Positions 44,353 to 53,080 of a DNA stretch of 64,000 nt are shown here, one piece after another. Within the stretch, counting starts at the first letter, position 1. Each line of letters opens with the position of its first letter. The notes under the pieces are model-generated. The model did no database searches. It was given only the letters and a program-made list of their open reading frames with translations, and was not told the origin of the DNA. Where the stretch lies: positions 1 to 64,000 of the forward strand of contig NZ_BCWD01000006.1 in the NCBI RefSeq assembly GCF_001592085.1, in the 5' to 3' direction. Source of the DNA: Levilactobacillus senmaizukei DSM 21775 = NBRC 103853 (GTDB lineage Bacteria > Bacillota > Bacilli > Lactobacillales > Lactobacillaceae). Made by a program: the position numbers and the translations under genes.

Positions 44353-45216
44353 CTAGTCCTGACCGTCTTCAATGCTGTCGTGGCGTTCGGCCATTTCGAC
44401 GAAGTCATCGAGCGTGGTCACCGGTGGGGTGAAGGGCTGCAGGTCGCCGTCTGCCACCTGTTGTTCGACCTTGTCGAGGAAGGTCTCGATATCATCATCT
44501 GGAGCAACGGCTAGGTCGCCATAGCCGTATTGCCACCATTTAAGGGCCATTAACCGTTCAATGATGGGTTCCGGAAACCGGTATTTAAGAATCTTTGCTG
44601 GCGATCCACCAACGATCGCATAGGGTGGGACGTCCTTCGTTACCAGGGCGCCGCCGGCCACAATGGCGCCGTCACCAATTGTCAGTGGCTTAGGGACAAA
44701 GCGAGCCTCGGCACCGATCCACACGTCGTTACCAATGACGAGAGGCCCGCCATTTGGTTCTGTGTTGGGTTTGTAGTCAACGGTGTTGCCAGAATCCTGT
44801 AAGTATTGCTGAAACGCCAAAGTGCTCCGGTCGTATGTCAACATGGAAGTCGTATACCGCTTTGTCGGGTGACTAAGCGGGAATCGATGCACACTGCTAG
44901 CGATGGAAGAGTAACGCCCAACAATGGTGTCTAGTGGCAGATTGCTGGCTGCCAGACTAAAGGCACCCATGCTAAAGAAGTGGTGGCCAGACAAGAACAT
45001 GGTATAAGGTTCCGTTCGAAAAGTGTTTGATACCCGGACTTGTTGATAACGGCCGGGGTAACGGCTAGTCTGGTGGCCACGGGCAATCAGATAAATATGA
45101 TGTTCTTTGAAGACCTTCTCGGCGATATCGGTGTAGGGAAACACGTGGTTTTGTACGACCGGTTTTGGATTCAGGCCGTCCTGAAAGAAAGTCACGCCAT
45201 TAATAATAGTTGACAT
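44353..45216 (-). CDS. CatB-related O-acetyltransferase (left-handed beta-helix)
   Basis: A 287-residue hexapeptide-repeat protein. The repeats run from about residue 85 to 225; GNDVWIGAEARFVPKPLTIG, DGAIVAGGALVTKDVPPYAI and VGGSPAKILKYRFPEPIIER are the typical xenobiotic-acetyltransferase/CatB C-terminal pattern ending in KWWQYG. The roughly 85 residues before the repeats are longer than in Vat/CatB drug acetyltransferases and unfamiliar to me. Acceptor could be a sugar of the cell surface rather than a drug. It is a lone gene with its own terminator, and the N terminus has GGAGGG upstream. Confidence 0.82.
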   Translation of the reverse strand: MSTIINGVTFFQDGLNPKPVVQNHVFPYTDIAEKVFKEHHIYLIARGHQTSRYPGRYQQVRVSNTFRTEPYTMFLSGHHFFSMGAFSLAASNLPLDTIVGRYSSIASSVHRFPLSHPTKRYTTSMLTYDRSTLAFQQYLQDSGNTVDYKPNTEPNGGPLVIGNDVWIGAEARFVPKPLTIGDGAIVAGGALVTKDVPPYAIVGGSPAKILKYRFPEPIIERLMALKWWQYGYGDLAVAPDDDIETFLDKVEQQVADGDLQPFTPPVTTLDDFVEMAERHDSIEDGQD

Positions 45217-45335
45217 AGTGTCCCTCCTTGTTTATTTCCATCATACTATAATGTGTTCAGATGGTGGCCGAAAATGATTGAATTTTTGTAAAAAGTTTGG
45301 TGGGATATTTAATTGCTAAGTAAACGTTTTTAAGG

Positions 45336-45364
45336 TTTGCTAACTATTTGAGGTGTGGTAATGT
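45336..45364 (+). promoter_or_regulatory. Possible promoter of the KimA gene
   Basis: TTTGCT (45336-45341), 17 bp and TAATGT (45359-45364). The leader that follows holds a small hairpin (CGGGC-TGAG-GCCCG, 45424-45437) before the SD. No c-di-AMP (ydaO) riboswitch is recognisable. Confidence 0.4.
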
Positions 45365-45471
45365 GGGGGTAATTGTAGTAGAATTACGTCTGCATTCAGA
45401 TTTCGATGAATGAAGGAGTTAAGCGGGCTGAGGCCCGTTTCATTATTTGTGGAGATAAGGAGAAAGTAGTC

Positions 45472-47307
45472 ATGTGGCATTATTTAAAGCGGGTTTTGAT
45501 TGGAAAACCCCTCAAGACTATGGACGAAGGTGGCCAGGCGCTGACCAAGTTTAAAGCATTAGCATTGTTATCGTCTGATGCCCTTTCATCCGTGGCATAT
45601 GGTACTGAGCAAATCACCACAGTTCTTATTACCTTATCTGCAGCCGCCCTCATGTATCAATTGTGGGTCGCTGCGTTGGTTTTAATTCTGTTGTTTGCGA
45701 TCACGCTTTCCTACCAACAAATTATTCACGCTTACCCCTCTGGAGGTGGCGCTTATGTGGTTGCCAGCAAGAACTGGGGACAATCTGCCGGTTTAGTTGC
45801 CGGGGGGTCCTTGTTGGTCGATTACATGTTGACGGTGGCTGTTTCAACGACGTCAGGGACTGAGGCCATCACTTCGGCCATTCCAGCTCTGTATCCGTAT
45901 TCAGTTTTGATTTCAATCTTAATTGTGATTGGCATCATGTTGTTGAATTTACGGGGGATGCGGGAATCGGCGTCGTTTTTGACGGTGCCAGTTTATCTCT
46001 TTATCGGAATGATTATTGTCATGGTTGGGATGGGGCTTTACAACATCACGACCGGCAATATTACCTATCATGCCGCAGCGCCAATGAATGGTAGCGTGCA
46101 GGGGATGACCTTGTTACTATTCTTCCGGGCATTCTCGTCGGGGTCTTCCTCATTGACTGGGGTTGAAGCCATCAGTAATGCCGTGCCTAACTTTAAGGAG
46201 CCCAAGCGGCACAACGCGGCAGCGACTTTGGCGATTATGGCGGCTATCTTGGCGGTCTTCTTCGCCGGGATCACCTATCTGAGTTACTACATGGGCATTC
46301 GTCCCGAGAGTAGTCAAACGGTCTTGTCACAAATTGCGTCCGGGGTCTTTGGCCACGGCGTGCTCTATTACCTGTTGCAACTGTCGACGGCCATGATCTT
46401 GGCTGTGGCAGCTAACACAGGTTTTTCCGCCTTTCCAATTCTGGCGTACAACTTGGCAAAGGATAAGTTTTTGCCACATGCGTACCTTGATCGCGGGGAC
46501 CGGCTGGGTTATTCCAACGGCATTATCTCGTTAGCGGTTGGAGCGATCGTGTTGATCTTTATCTTCCATGGTCAAACAACGCTGTTAATCCCACTGTATG
46601 CGATTGGGGTGTTTGTCCCATTCGTGCTTTCTCAATCCGGGATGATTATTCACTGGTTCCGCGAACGTGAGGGCTTCTGGGCTGGTAAGGCCTTTATCAA
46701 CTTAATTGGGGCATTGATTTCATTGGGTTTGGTCATCCTCTTATTGTGGCAACATTTCAGCAATGTTTGGCCATATCTGATCATCATGCCACTGGTCTTG
46801 CGGCTGTTCTACCGTATCAAACATCATTACCGTAACGTTGCCCGGCAATTGCGGGTGGCAGAAAAGGCTAAGGCCGATATTCACAGTTATGACGGGGCAA
46901 CTGTCATCGTCCTGGTTAGCAACATTACTCGGGTGACGACCGGCGCCATCAACTATGCACAATCGATTGGTGATTACGTGATTGCCATGCATGTGTCCTT
47001 CGATGAGAATCCAGAGAAGGAACACAAGACGGCTCAGGAATTTAAGGCGGAGTTTCCAGACATTCGGTTCGTGGATATTCATTCCTCTTATCGGTCCATC
47101 GCCACGCCAACCCTACGCTTCTGTGACGTGATTGCCAAACGGGCGGCTGAGCGTAATTTCACCACGACGGTTCTGGTTCCACAATTCGTGCCACGGCATC
47201 CTTGGCAGAATGTTTTGCATAACCAGACAGCATTGCGGTTACGAGCAATTTTGAACTCACGGGAAAACATCATCGTGTCTACTTACAATTATCACTTAAA
47301 AGACTAA
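45472..47307 (+). CDS. kimA: KimA-type APC-fold potassium importer
   Basis: A 611-residue protein with 12 hydrophobic spans in the first 460 residues and a cytoplasmic USP-like C-terminal domain. It closely follows B. subtilis KimA (YdaO) as I know it: FKALALLSSDALSSVAYGTE at the start, AYPSGGGAYVVASKNWG, and AFSSGSSSLTGVEAISNAVP later. The C-terminal VSFDENPEKEHKT, HSSYRS and NQTALRLR also match. KimA is a high-affinity K+/H+ symporter inhibited by c-di-AMP. ATG 45472 has AAGGAG upstream; the frame extends to 45406 but without an SD. Many databases will call it 'APC family permease'. Confidence 0.87.
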   Translation: MWHYLKRVLIGKPLKTMDEGGQALTKFKALALLSSDALSSVAYGTEQITTVLITLSAAALMYQLWVAALVLILLFAITLSYQQIIHAYPSGGGAYVVASKNWGQSAGLVAGGSLLVDYMLTVAVSTTSGTEAITSAIPALYPYSVLISILIVIGIMLLNLRGMRESASFLTVPVYLFIGMIIVMVGMGLYNITTGNITYHAAAPMNGSVQGMTLLLFFRAFSSGSSSLTGVEAISNAVPNFKEPKRHNAAATLAIMAAILAVFFAGITYLSYYMGIRPESSQTVLSQIASGVFGHGVLYYLLQLSTAMILAVAANTGFSAFPILAYNLAKDKFLPHAYLDRGDRLGYSNGIISLAVGAIVLIFIFHGQTTLLIPLYAIGVFVPFVLSQSGMIIHWFREREGFWAGKAFINLIGALISLGLVILLLWQHFSNVWPYLIIMPLVLRLFYRIKHHYRNVARQLRVAEKAKADIHSYDGATVIVLVSNITRVTTGAINYAQSIGDYVIAMHVSFDENPEKEHKTAQEFKAEFPDIRFVDIHSSYRSIATPTLRFCDVIAKRAAERNFTTTVLVPQFVPRHPWQNVLHNQTALRLRAILNSRENIIVSTYNYHLKD

Positions 47308-47310
47308 TTA

Positions 47311-47352
47311 AAAAAATGGCCTCCACAATCATCTGATTGCGGAGGCCATTTT
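47311..47352. terminator. Terminator between convergent kimA and lrgB
   Basis: ATGGCCTCC and GGAGGCCAT enclose a second stem AATCA/TGATT; A6 and T4 flank it, so it can work both ways. Confidence 0.85.
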
Positions 47353-47376
47353 AAGTTATCATGACTGAATTTTAAA

Positions 47377-48183
47377 TTAACGTAAGCCCATCATAGTGGC
47401 AAATGGTGGAACCACGATATCAACGACGATGGAAATAATTACCACGGCGATGGACGCCATTGACCCTTGAATGGAACCTAATTGAAGAGCCTTAGCGGAT
47501 CCAACCGTGTGGCCGGCGGTCCCAAGACCTAACCCGGCACCGATAGGATCGTTGTTGATCCGGAAGAACTTAACCAGCCAGTCACCCAACGCGTAAATAA
47601 TGACGGCGTTTAAGATGCAGGCCATAGCCGTTACAGCGGCGTTCCCACCGATGGCTGTGGCGATTGGCATGGCAATCGCAGTCGTTGCGGCTTGTGGCAA
47701 CATGGAAGCAATTCCCACCTTGTCCAGGCCAAACAACTTGGCGGCGTAGTAAATAATGAATAGAGAAATAACTAACCCAATAATAAGTGCCAAGACAATT
47801 TCTAGCCAGAACCGCTTGACTACGTCATTCCGGCGATACAGTGGAATGGCAAAGGCGATCGTTGCGGGATTCAAGAACCAAAAGATGATATTCCCACCAG
47901 GAAGGTAGGCTGACTTGTAGAAGGTTGCGGTATCCGTGCCGAAGACTTTAGCCATCAGGTAGAGAATGAAGATCCCTAAGACCATCCCCACAAACAGTGG
48001 TTGAAAGAGGAAGAAACCTTTCCCAATCTTAAATAACCATTGACCGAACAGATACACAACTAATGAAAGAAAAATACCAAAGAGTGCATTACCAGCAGAA
48101 GCTCCAGCGGCGTTGGTGCCCAACGCATCGCCTAGCCACTTACCCCAGACAGCCATGTGCGGGGTCGCAGTTAAGATCATCAT
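47377..48183 (-). CDS. lrgB: LrgB/CidB-family membrane protein
   Basis: A 268-residue polytopic protein with about seven or eight hydrophobic spans. It carries LLPQAATTAIAMPIATAIGG-type and GAGLGLGTAGHTVGSAKALQ-type motifs, the latter being the best-conserved LrgB block, and ends with a long hydrophobic region. LrgAB was named for murein hydrolase control; in B. subtilis (PftAB) and streptococci it functions in pyruvate uptake or release. It follows lrgA with a 46-bp gap, including a fresh SD (AAAGGATG). Confidence 0.92.
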   Translation of the reverse strand: MMILTATPHMAVWGKWLGDALGTNAAGASAGNALFGIFLSLVVYLFGQWLFKIGKGFFLFQPLFVGMVLGIFILYLMAKVFGTDTATFYKSAYLPGGNIIFWFLNPATIAFAIPLYRRNDVVKRFWLEIVLALIIGLVISLFIIYYAAKLFGLDKVGIASMLPQAATTAIAMPIATAIGGNAAVTAMACILNAVIIYALGDWLVKFFRINNDPIGAGLGLGTAGHTVGSAKALQLGSIQGSMASIAVVIISIVVDIVVPPFATMMGLR

Positions 48184-48229
48184 ATGTCGTCATCCTTTTC
48201 TATTTATTGTTTGCGAATACGAGATGAGG

Positions 48230-48676
48230 TTAGTCATCGTCGTCGACGTCAACGTTACGGTGGAAGACATTCTTCCGAATCCGGATGAGCAAGGCAGCGG
48301 TGTAAGCAACCACAACCAACAGGACGATGGTAGCGATGAGCACAACAACAACGATTTGGACACCTTGAGTCTTAAGGATGTCCAGACTCGCGGCCAACTG
48401 GATCCCCGATGGCACAAACAGAAAAGCAATCAGACTGATCATGAAATCCCCAAACTTTTCCACATTCCGTAACTTCACGATATGAGAAGCCAAGAGAATG
48501 TATAGGAGGACTAATCCAATAACCGGCGTTGGTACTGGAAATGATGCCGGAAATAAGGGGGAAATTAAACTGGAAACAAATAAAATAGCAGCGAAAATCC
48601 CCATTTGAATTAGGATGGGAGAAGCGGGTTTTTCTTCAGCCGAATCAACCTTTTCAACATCTTTATTAGCAGCCAA
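48230..48676 (-). CDS. lrgA: LrgA/CidA-family membrane protein
   Basis: A 148-residue protein with four hydrophobic spans at about residues 25-45, 50-70, 82-105 and 112-138, and conserved PTPVIGLVLLYILL and LIAFLFVPSGIQ. It is the holin-like partner of LrgB. The N terminus carries a charged soluble stretch (AANKDVEKVDSAEEKP) and the C terminus ends in an Asp-rich tail (DVDDDD). TTG at 48676 is preferred, since AAAGGAG is nine bases upstream. The operon probably responds to carbon source, as a cre-like site lies upstream. Confidence 0.9.
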   Translation of the reverse strand: MAANKDVEKVDSAEEKPASPILIQMGIFAAILFVSSLISPLFPASFPVPTPVIGLVLLYILLASHIVKLRNVEKFGDFMISLIAFLFVPSGIQLAASLDILKTQGVQIVVVVLIATIVLLVVVAYTAALLIRIRKNVFHRNVDVDDDD

Positions 48677-48859
48677 TAGAAAAATCTCCTTTCTAAAATC
48701 AAACCCAGGGTGACAAACAAGGAAAAATTTCACAAACTTAAAAGGACGATATCACCCGATAAAGGTTAATGTGAAACCTTTCTCAATACCTTAAATCCAT
48801 TATATGGCTTATACAGTCTTTGCACAAGCTTAATCTGTGTTTTTTCGGTCTTCAGCTGC

Positions 48860-48877
48860 TTACTTGTGCACAAGTAA
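48860..48877. promoter_or_regulatory. 18-bp perfect palindrome upstream of lrgAB
   Basis: TTACTTGTGCACAAGTAA is perfectly self-complementary. A related half-site, TTGCACAAGCTTAA, lies at about 48820. It is in the 406-bp region between divergent lrgA and tagO, 184 bp before lrgA. Likely a dimeric regulator's operator, regulator unknown. Confidence 0.6.
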
Positions 48878-48893
48878 TGATGATTAAATTGAT

Positions 48894-48907
48894 AGTAAGC
48901 GCTTCCT
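48894..48907. promoter_or_regulatory. cre-like catabolite response element
   Basis: AGTAAGCGCTTCCT matches the CcpA consensus TGTAAGCGCTTACA at 11 of 14 positions, including the central AAGCGCTT. It could serve lrgAB (pyruvate use) or tagO. Confidence 0.5.
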
Positions 48908-49016
48908 ATAACGTTTCTAATTGTGAACCGGTACACAGGATGCAATAAATTTGGCTTGTGAATTAATTAAGTGACTTAGACAAACCGGTTAGACCAGTTA
49001 TAACCTTAAATTGCGG

Positions 49017-49045
49017 TTGTGTTTAATTTGGGAGATTTGTATAAT
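49017..49045 (+). promoter_or_regulatory. Promoter of tagO
   Basis: TTGTGT (49017-49022), a 17-bp spacer and a consensus TATAAT (49040-49045), 37 bp before the tagO start. Confidence 0.6.
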
Positions 49046-49082
49046 TAGCAAAAGATACGTTAGGAAAGAAAGAGGACGCTCT

Positions 49083-50177
49083 ATGAAATTTGAGATTATT
49101 GTTAGCTTATTTGCTACCATGATTATCTCCGCAGTCCTAACACCATTTGTGCGCCGGTTTGCGTTCCAAATTGGTGCGGTGGATAAGCCTAATCAGCGGC
49201 GGGTCAATAAGGTACCAATGCCGACCATTGGTGGTCTGGCAATTTTTATTGCATTTACCTTTTCAACCATGTTTTTACTTCGCGACCAGATGCCAACGCA
49301 ACAGTTGTGGGGACTCTTTGGTGGTGAATGTATTATCGTGGCTGAAGGGATGCTCGACGACATCTTTGAGTTGACGCCGCGGCAGAAAATATTTGGACAG
49401 TTATTAGCCGCCTTGGAAGTTTACTTCGTGGCGGGTGTCCGCATGCGGTATCTAACGTTACCATTCATTGGTGCCTGGCACTTTGGGTGGTTGGCATTGC
49501 CCATTACACTCTTGTGGATTGTGGCAATCATCAACGCCATTAATCTGATCGACGGCCTTGATGGCTTGGCGACCGGGGTGTCGATCATTGCGCTGACGAC
49601 TACAGGAATCACCGGGCTGTTTTTCCTAAATCTGGCTAATACCTGGGTGGCCATTATGATTTTTGCGTTGGTTGCCGCGATGGTTGGCTTTCTTCCATAT
49701 AACTTCTTTCCGGCCCGAATTTACTTGGGGGACACGGGAGCTCAGTTCATTGGGTTTATGATTGCCTGTTTCTCGTTGTATGGGTTGAAGAACGTCACGT
49801 TTATCTCCGTTGTGATTCCCGTGATTATTCTGGGGGTCCCCATTACGGATACCGTTTATGCGATGATTCGGCGAATCCTAAACCGTCAGCCCATTTCTCA
49901 TGCCGACAAGCATCATTTGCATCATCGGCTTATGCAACTTGGCCTGACTCACCGGCAAACGGTGCTCGTGATTTATGGGATTGCCTTAATCTTCTCCTTT
50001 ATCTCACTGTTGTATCCGTTGTCGACCATTTGGGGATCGGTTCTGCTGACGATTGCCATTTTAGTTGGACTAGAGCTATTTGTGGAGGCCATTGGGCTCG
50101 TTGGGTCGGACCGGCAGCCGTTGCTTCACTGGATCAAACATATTGTTAAAAAGATGACTTCGAAAAACTCCGATTAA
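49083..50177 (+). CDS. tagO: Undecaprenyl-phosphate GlcNAc-1-phosphate transferase (TagO/WecA)
   Basis: A 364-residue polytopic enzyme that starts wall teichoic acid (and some other) glycopolymer synthesis by putting GlcNAc-1-P on undecaprenyl phosphate. Motifs of the MraY/WecA family: MLDDIFELTPRQK (Asp pair), NLIDGLDGLATGVS, YLGDTGAQFIGFM and the His motif KHHLHHRLMQLG. Eleven or so hydrophobic spans. The ATG at 49083 follows AAAGAGGACG; the reading frame from 49011 includes the promoter. A terminator follows. Confidence 0.94.
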   Translation: MKFEIIVSLFATMIISAVLTPFVRRFAFQIGAVDKPNQRRVNKVPMPTIGGLAIFIAFTFSTMFLLRDQMPTQQLWGLFGGECIIVAEGMLDDIFELTPRQKIFGQLLAALEVYFVAGVRMRYLTLPFIGAWHFGWLALPITLLWIVAIINAINLIDGLDGLATGVSIIALTTTGITGLFFLNLANTWVAIMIFALVAAMVGFLPYNFFPARIYLGDTGAQFIGFMIACFSLYGLKNVTFISVVIPVIILGVPITDTVYAMIRRILNRQPISHADKHHLHHRLMQLGLTHRQTVLVIYGIALIFSFISLLYPLSTIWGSVLLTIAILVGLELFVEAIGLVGSDRQPLLHWIKHIVKKMTSKNSD

Positions 50178-50180
50178 CGA

Positions 50181-50217
50181 AAAGTTGCCCCAACAATTTA
50201 GTTGGGGCAACTTTTTT
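50181..50217. terminator. Terminator between tagO and yigZ
   Basis: AAAGTTGCCCCAAC and GTTGGGGCAACTTT with T6; it overlaps the stop of the opposing gene by two bases. Confidence 0.85.
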
Positions 50218-50878
50218 AGTCGTCGGAATGACGACTGGCATTGATTTCAACGGGAACCTCATGATAATCGATGTCGCCGATCACAATCGACAATCGATCG
50301 CTGAGTAGATTGGTCATAGCTGCTTGAACGGCGGTGACGTCGGCTAGGTCGGCGGCAATTGTCACGGCAACATTGGCGCCGTACGTTGTATCCAACACCG
50401 AAATTTTTTCATCGGTGAGAAAGTGACTGAGTCGATCAAAGTTTCCGTAGTCGACCGTTATCGTCAGGGCTTGCTGACGAACCAGTTTGACGACGCCGGT
50501 GGCTTCAATCCCGGTAGAGGTTGCATTACTGTAGGCCCGAATGAGGCCGCCAGCTCCCAGTTTAATACCCCCAAAATATCGCGTCACCACGGCAATCACA
50601 TTGTGCAGGTGGTTACGTTGCAGCACGGTTAGGATGGGAACCCCGGCCGTCCCGGAAGGCTCACCATTGTCACTTTCACGCTGAATTTCGTCGTGTTCGC
50701 CAATCAGATACGCCCAACAATGGTGAGTGGCCTTGGATTCCCTGGCAGTAATGTTTGCAATAAAGGCCTTGGCGGCGGTCTCATCGGTGGCTCGACCGAG
50801 ATCCGCGATGAAACGAGATTTTTTAATTTCTAGTTCATGGGTGCCATTGGTTCGGATGGTTAAATAGTCGGTTTCCAT
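50216..50878 (-). CDS. YigZ/IMPACT family protein
   Basis: A 220-residue two-domain protein. The UPF0029 N-terminal domain shows IKKSRFIADLGRA, ATHHCWAYLIG and the signature DNGEPSGTAGVPILTVL; the C-terminal DUF1949 ferredoxin-like domain covers about residues 140-208. The family is linked to regulation of translation-related kinases in eukaryotes and has a structural RNA- or EF-G-like C-terminal fold; the bacterial function is unsettled. It begins at ATG 50878 with GAAAGAGG upstream. It is divergent from comFA and converges with tagO. Confidence 0.92.
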   Translation of the reverse strand: METDYLTIRTNGTHELEIKKSRFIADLGRATDETAAKAFIANITARESKATHHCWAYLIGEHDEIQRESDNGEPSGTAGVPILTVLQRNHLHNVIAVVTRYFGGIKLGAGGLIRAYSNATSTGIEATGVVKLVRQQALTITVDYGNFDRLSHFLTDEKISVLDTTYGANVAVTIAADLADVTAVQAAMTNLLSDRLSIVIGDIDYHEVPVEINASRHSDD

Positions 50879-50956
50879 AAAAAAGCCTCTTTCTGTAGAA
50901 AAAATAACGATGCTCGCGCGGAGTTACCCTAGTTAGCAAAAATAAGGAGGGTAAAT

Positions 50957-52267
50957 ATGCTTAGCGAGAAGAGTTGGTTTGGCCGTCAAGTCCCGCAGCC
51001 ATCGGAACACGGAGCGGGGCGTCCGGCGCTAGTGGCCTTAGGCCAAGGCTGGCAGTGTCAACGATGTCATCAGTGGACCCATTCAAATGATCGATTGCCC
51101 AATGGTAATGGCTATTGTCGACAGTGCCTACAAATGGGGCGATTAACGACTCAAGATAAATTATACACTATTCCCGAGCCTAATCGTTTTAGCCAGCAAT
51201 CGACGCCAATCTTATCTTGGCTTGGGAGTTTGAGCCCCCAGCAACAGCAGGCCTCACGAGCCGTTCTACAATATTTACGGGCTCATCGGAATCATTTGTT
51301 GTGGGCCGTGACGGGAGCGGGGAAGACGGAAATTGCCTTTCCGGCACTGGCTTGGGCCTTGGCGCAGGGCTGGCGGGTCGCCTGGTGCTCACCACGGGTA
51401 GATGTCTGTCTTGAACTGGCACCACGCCTGCAACGAGCCTTTGCGACAACCTCACAAGCCATTCTGTATGGCGGTCAGACACGGCCCTATACCTATTCTC
51501 AATTAACCATTTGCACCACGCATCAACTGCTACGGTTCCAATCGGCTTTCGATTGGATCATCGTCGACGAGGTGGATGCTTTTCCCCTTCGGAGCAGCCC
51601 TATGCTGCAGTCAGCCGTTCGGTCCGCCCAGAAGCCCACTGGTAGCCAGCTGCTCCTAACGGCGACCCCCGGTCCAGACTTGCAGCGCCTAGTTCGGCGC
51701 CATGAGCTGGCCGTCACTTATGTTCCGCTTCGATACCACGGGGTGCTGTTACCACAGATCGACGTTCAAATAGTTTGGCATTGGCGACAGCGTCTTGAAA
51801 ATGGTCGATTGCCCGCCAAGTTAACGCAGCAAGTACGGCGGTATTTGGCCGACCATCAGCCGTTTCTACTCTTCGTTCCCCATGTCGTCGATTTACAAGC
51901 AGTTCAAGCGGCCTTGGATCGGGCGGGTATCTTGGATGCAGTCACGGTGCATGCAGCCGATCCACGACGTCAAGAGAAGGTGCTGGCCATGCGTGAGCAC
52001 CGGATCCCCTTTCTAGTTACTACCACGATTCTAGAACGGGGCGTGACCTTTGCGAATGTGGCCGTGATTATTTTTGGCGGGGATGACGAGGTGTTTTCGA
52101 CCGCGGCTCTGGTTCAAATTGCTGGAAGAGTTGGGAGATCTGCCCAGTATCCGACTGGCGAGGTGACTTGTTACTGCCATTCACAAACTCGGGTGATTCA
52201 AGGGGCCCAACACATGATTGGGCAATTGAATCGGCAAGGTCGATTACTCGGCGGACGGATCAGCTGA
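50957..52267 (+). CDS. comFA: Competence helicase ComFA
   Basis: A 436-residue DEAD-like ATPase that helps move single-stranded DNA in during transformation. It has an N-terminal C4 zinc finger (CQRCHQW and CRQCLQ), Walker A AVTGAGKTE near residue 118-126, DEVDAF for motif II, LTATPG for motif III and QIAGRVGRS for motif VI. AAGGAGGG precedes the ATG. The stop overlaps the comFC start (CTGATG). The DNA-uptake gene is intact, so the strain may be transformable if other com genes are intact. Confidence 0.95.
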   Translation: MLSEKSWFGRQVPQPSEHGAGRPALVALGQGWQCQRCHQWTHSNDRLPNGNGYCRQCLQMGRLTTQDKLYTIPEPNRFSQQSTPILSWLGSLSPQQQQASRAVLQYLRAHRNHLLWAVTGAGKTEIAFPALAWALAQGWRVAWCSPRVDVCLELAPRLQRAFATTSQAILYGGQTRPYTYSQLTICTTHQLLRFQSAFDWIIVDEVDAFPLRSSPMLQSAVRSAQKPTGSQLLLTATPGPDLQRLVRRHELAVTYVPLRYHGVLLPQIDVQIVWHWRQRLENGRLPAKLTQQVRRYLADHQPFLLFVPHVVDLQAVQAALDRAGILDAVTVHAADPRRQEKVLAMREHRIPFLVTTTILERGVTFANVAVIIFGGDDEVFSTAALVQIAGRVGRSAQYPTGEVTCYCHSQTRVIQGAQHMIGQLNRQGRLLGGRIS

Positions 52268-52941
52268 TGCGCTGTGTTTGGTGTCATCGAGTACTGGGCC
52301 AGTCACTGTCGTTGGCGGAGATCTGGCGATTGGGTCCATTGACCAGCACACCGGTTTGTGAGAGGTGCCTGCAGAGTTTTCAAAGAATAACGTCTGATCA
52401 TTGCCCGCAATGTGGTCGCCAGCAACGTGACCAAACACGCTGCCGTGACTGTGATCGTTGGGGGACTAACCAGTTAAACAATCGAGCAGTTTATCAGTAT
52501 GATGCCAGCTTCAAGGCCTATATGCAGCAATATAAGTTTCAAGGTGACTACGCGTTGCGGCGGGTCTTCCAGGAAGTGTTGACGCAGGTCCTCTTAGATT
52601 GTGAGTATGATATCTTGGTGCCGATCCCGGTTGATTTGGCGACCTGGCAAAACCGGGGCTTTAATCAGGTCACGGCCTGGTTAACTGATCAGCCCTATTT
52701 TCAAGCGCTCACAGTTAAAGCCCATCATAAGTCTCAACCTCAGTCAGCCAAGAGTCGGGCGGAACGATTGCGGACGTCCCAGCCCTTTCAGTTGGTAGAA
52801 AAAGCGGCCCCACTGTTAGCCGGCCAACGCGTTTTATTACTCGATGACGTGTACACCACCGGTCGGACCTTGCGACATGCCGCGGCTGAAATTATTTTAG
52901 GGGGCGCGAAAGCGGTTACTAGCCTGACATTAGCCCGATAA
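52267..52941 (+). CDS. comFC: Competence protein ComFC (phosphoribosyltransferase-like)
   Basis: A 224-residue ComF-type protein. It has an N-terminal zinc region (CVWCHRVL, CERCLQSF, CPQCGRQQRDQTRCRDC) and a type I phosphoribosyltransferase fold with the PRPP loop VLLLDDVYTTGRTLRHA. The alignment VPIPVDLATWQNRGFNQVTA is typical of the family. Its start overlaps comFA by three bases; the ORF extension to 52168 lies inside comFA and is rejected. It acts with ComFA in DNA uptake. Confidence 0.93.
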   Translation: MRCVWCHRVLGQSLSLAEIWRLGPLTSTPVCERCLQSFQRITSDHCPQCGRQQRDQTRCRDCDRWGTNQLNNRAVYQYDASFKAYMQQYKFQGDYALRRVFQEVLTQVLLDCEYDILVPIPVDLATWQNRGFNQVTAWLTDQPYFQALTVKAHHKSQPQSAKSRAERLRTSQPFQLVEKAAPLLAGQRVLLLDDVYTTGRTLRHAAAEIILGGAKAVTSLTLAR

Positions 52942-52966
52942 ACTTCAATAAAAATCATTAGATTAA

Positions 52967-52995
52967 TTGTTTATGAGAAGGCTTTCCATTATAAT
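52967..52995 (+). promoter_or_regulatory. Promoter of hpf
   Basis: TTGTTT (52967-52972), 17 bp and a consensus TATAAT (52990-52995), about 85 bp upstream of hpf. Confidence 0.6.
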
Positions 52996-53080
52996 ATTAG
53001 TAAGCAAAGCATATTAGAAGAGTGGTCCTTCTAATGCTGAGCAAGCCAAGTGATTTCTTGGCTGAAGGGAGAGAAGTTTT

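Noticed and set aside
45217-45471. ydaO c-di-AMP riboswitch before the KimA gene
   Set aside because: No long structured leader with its conserved core is visible; a covariance search would be decisive.
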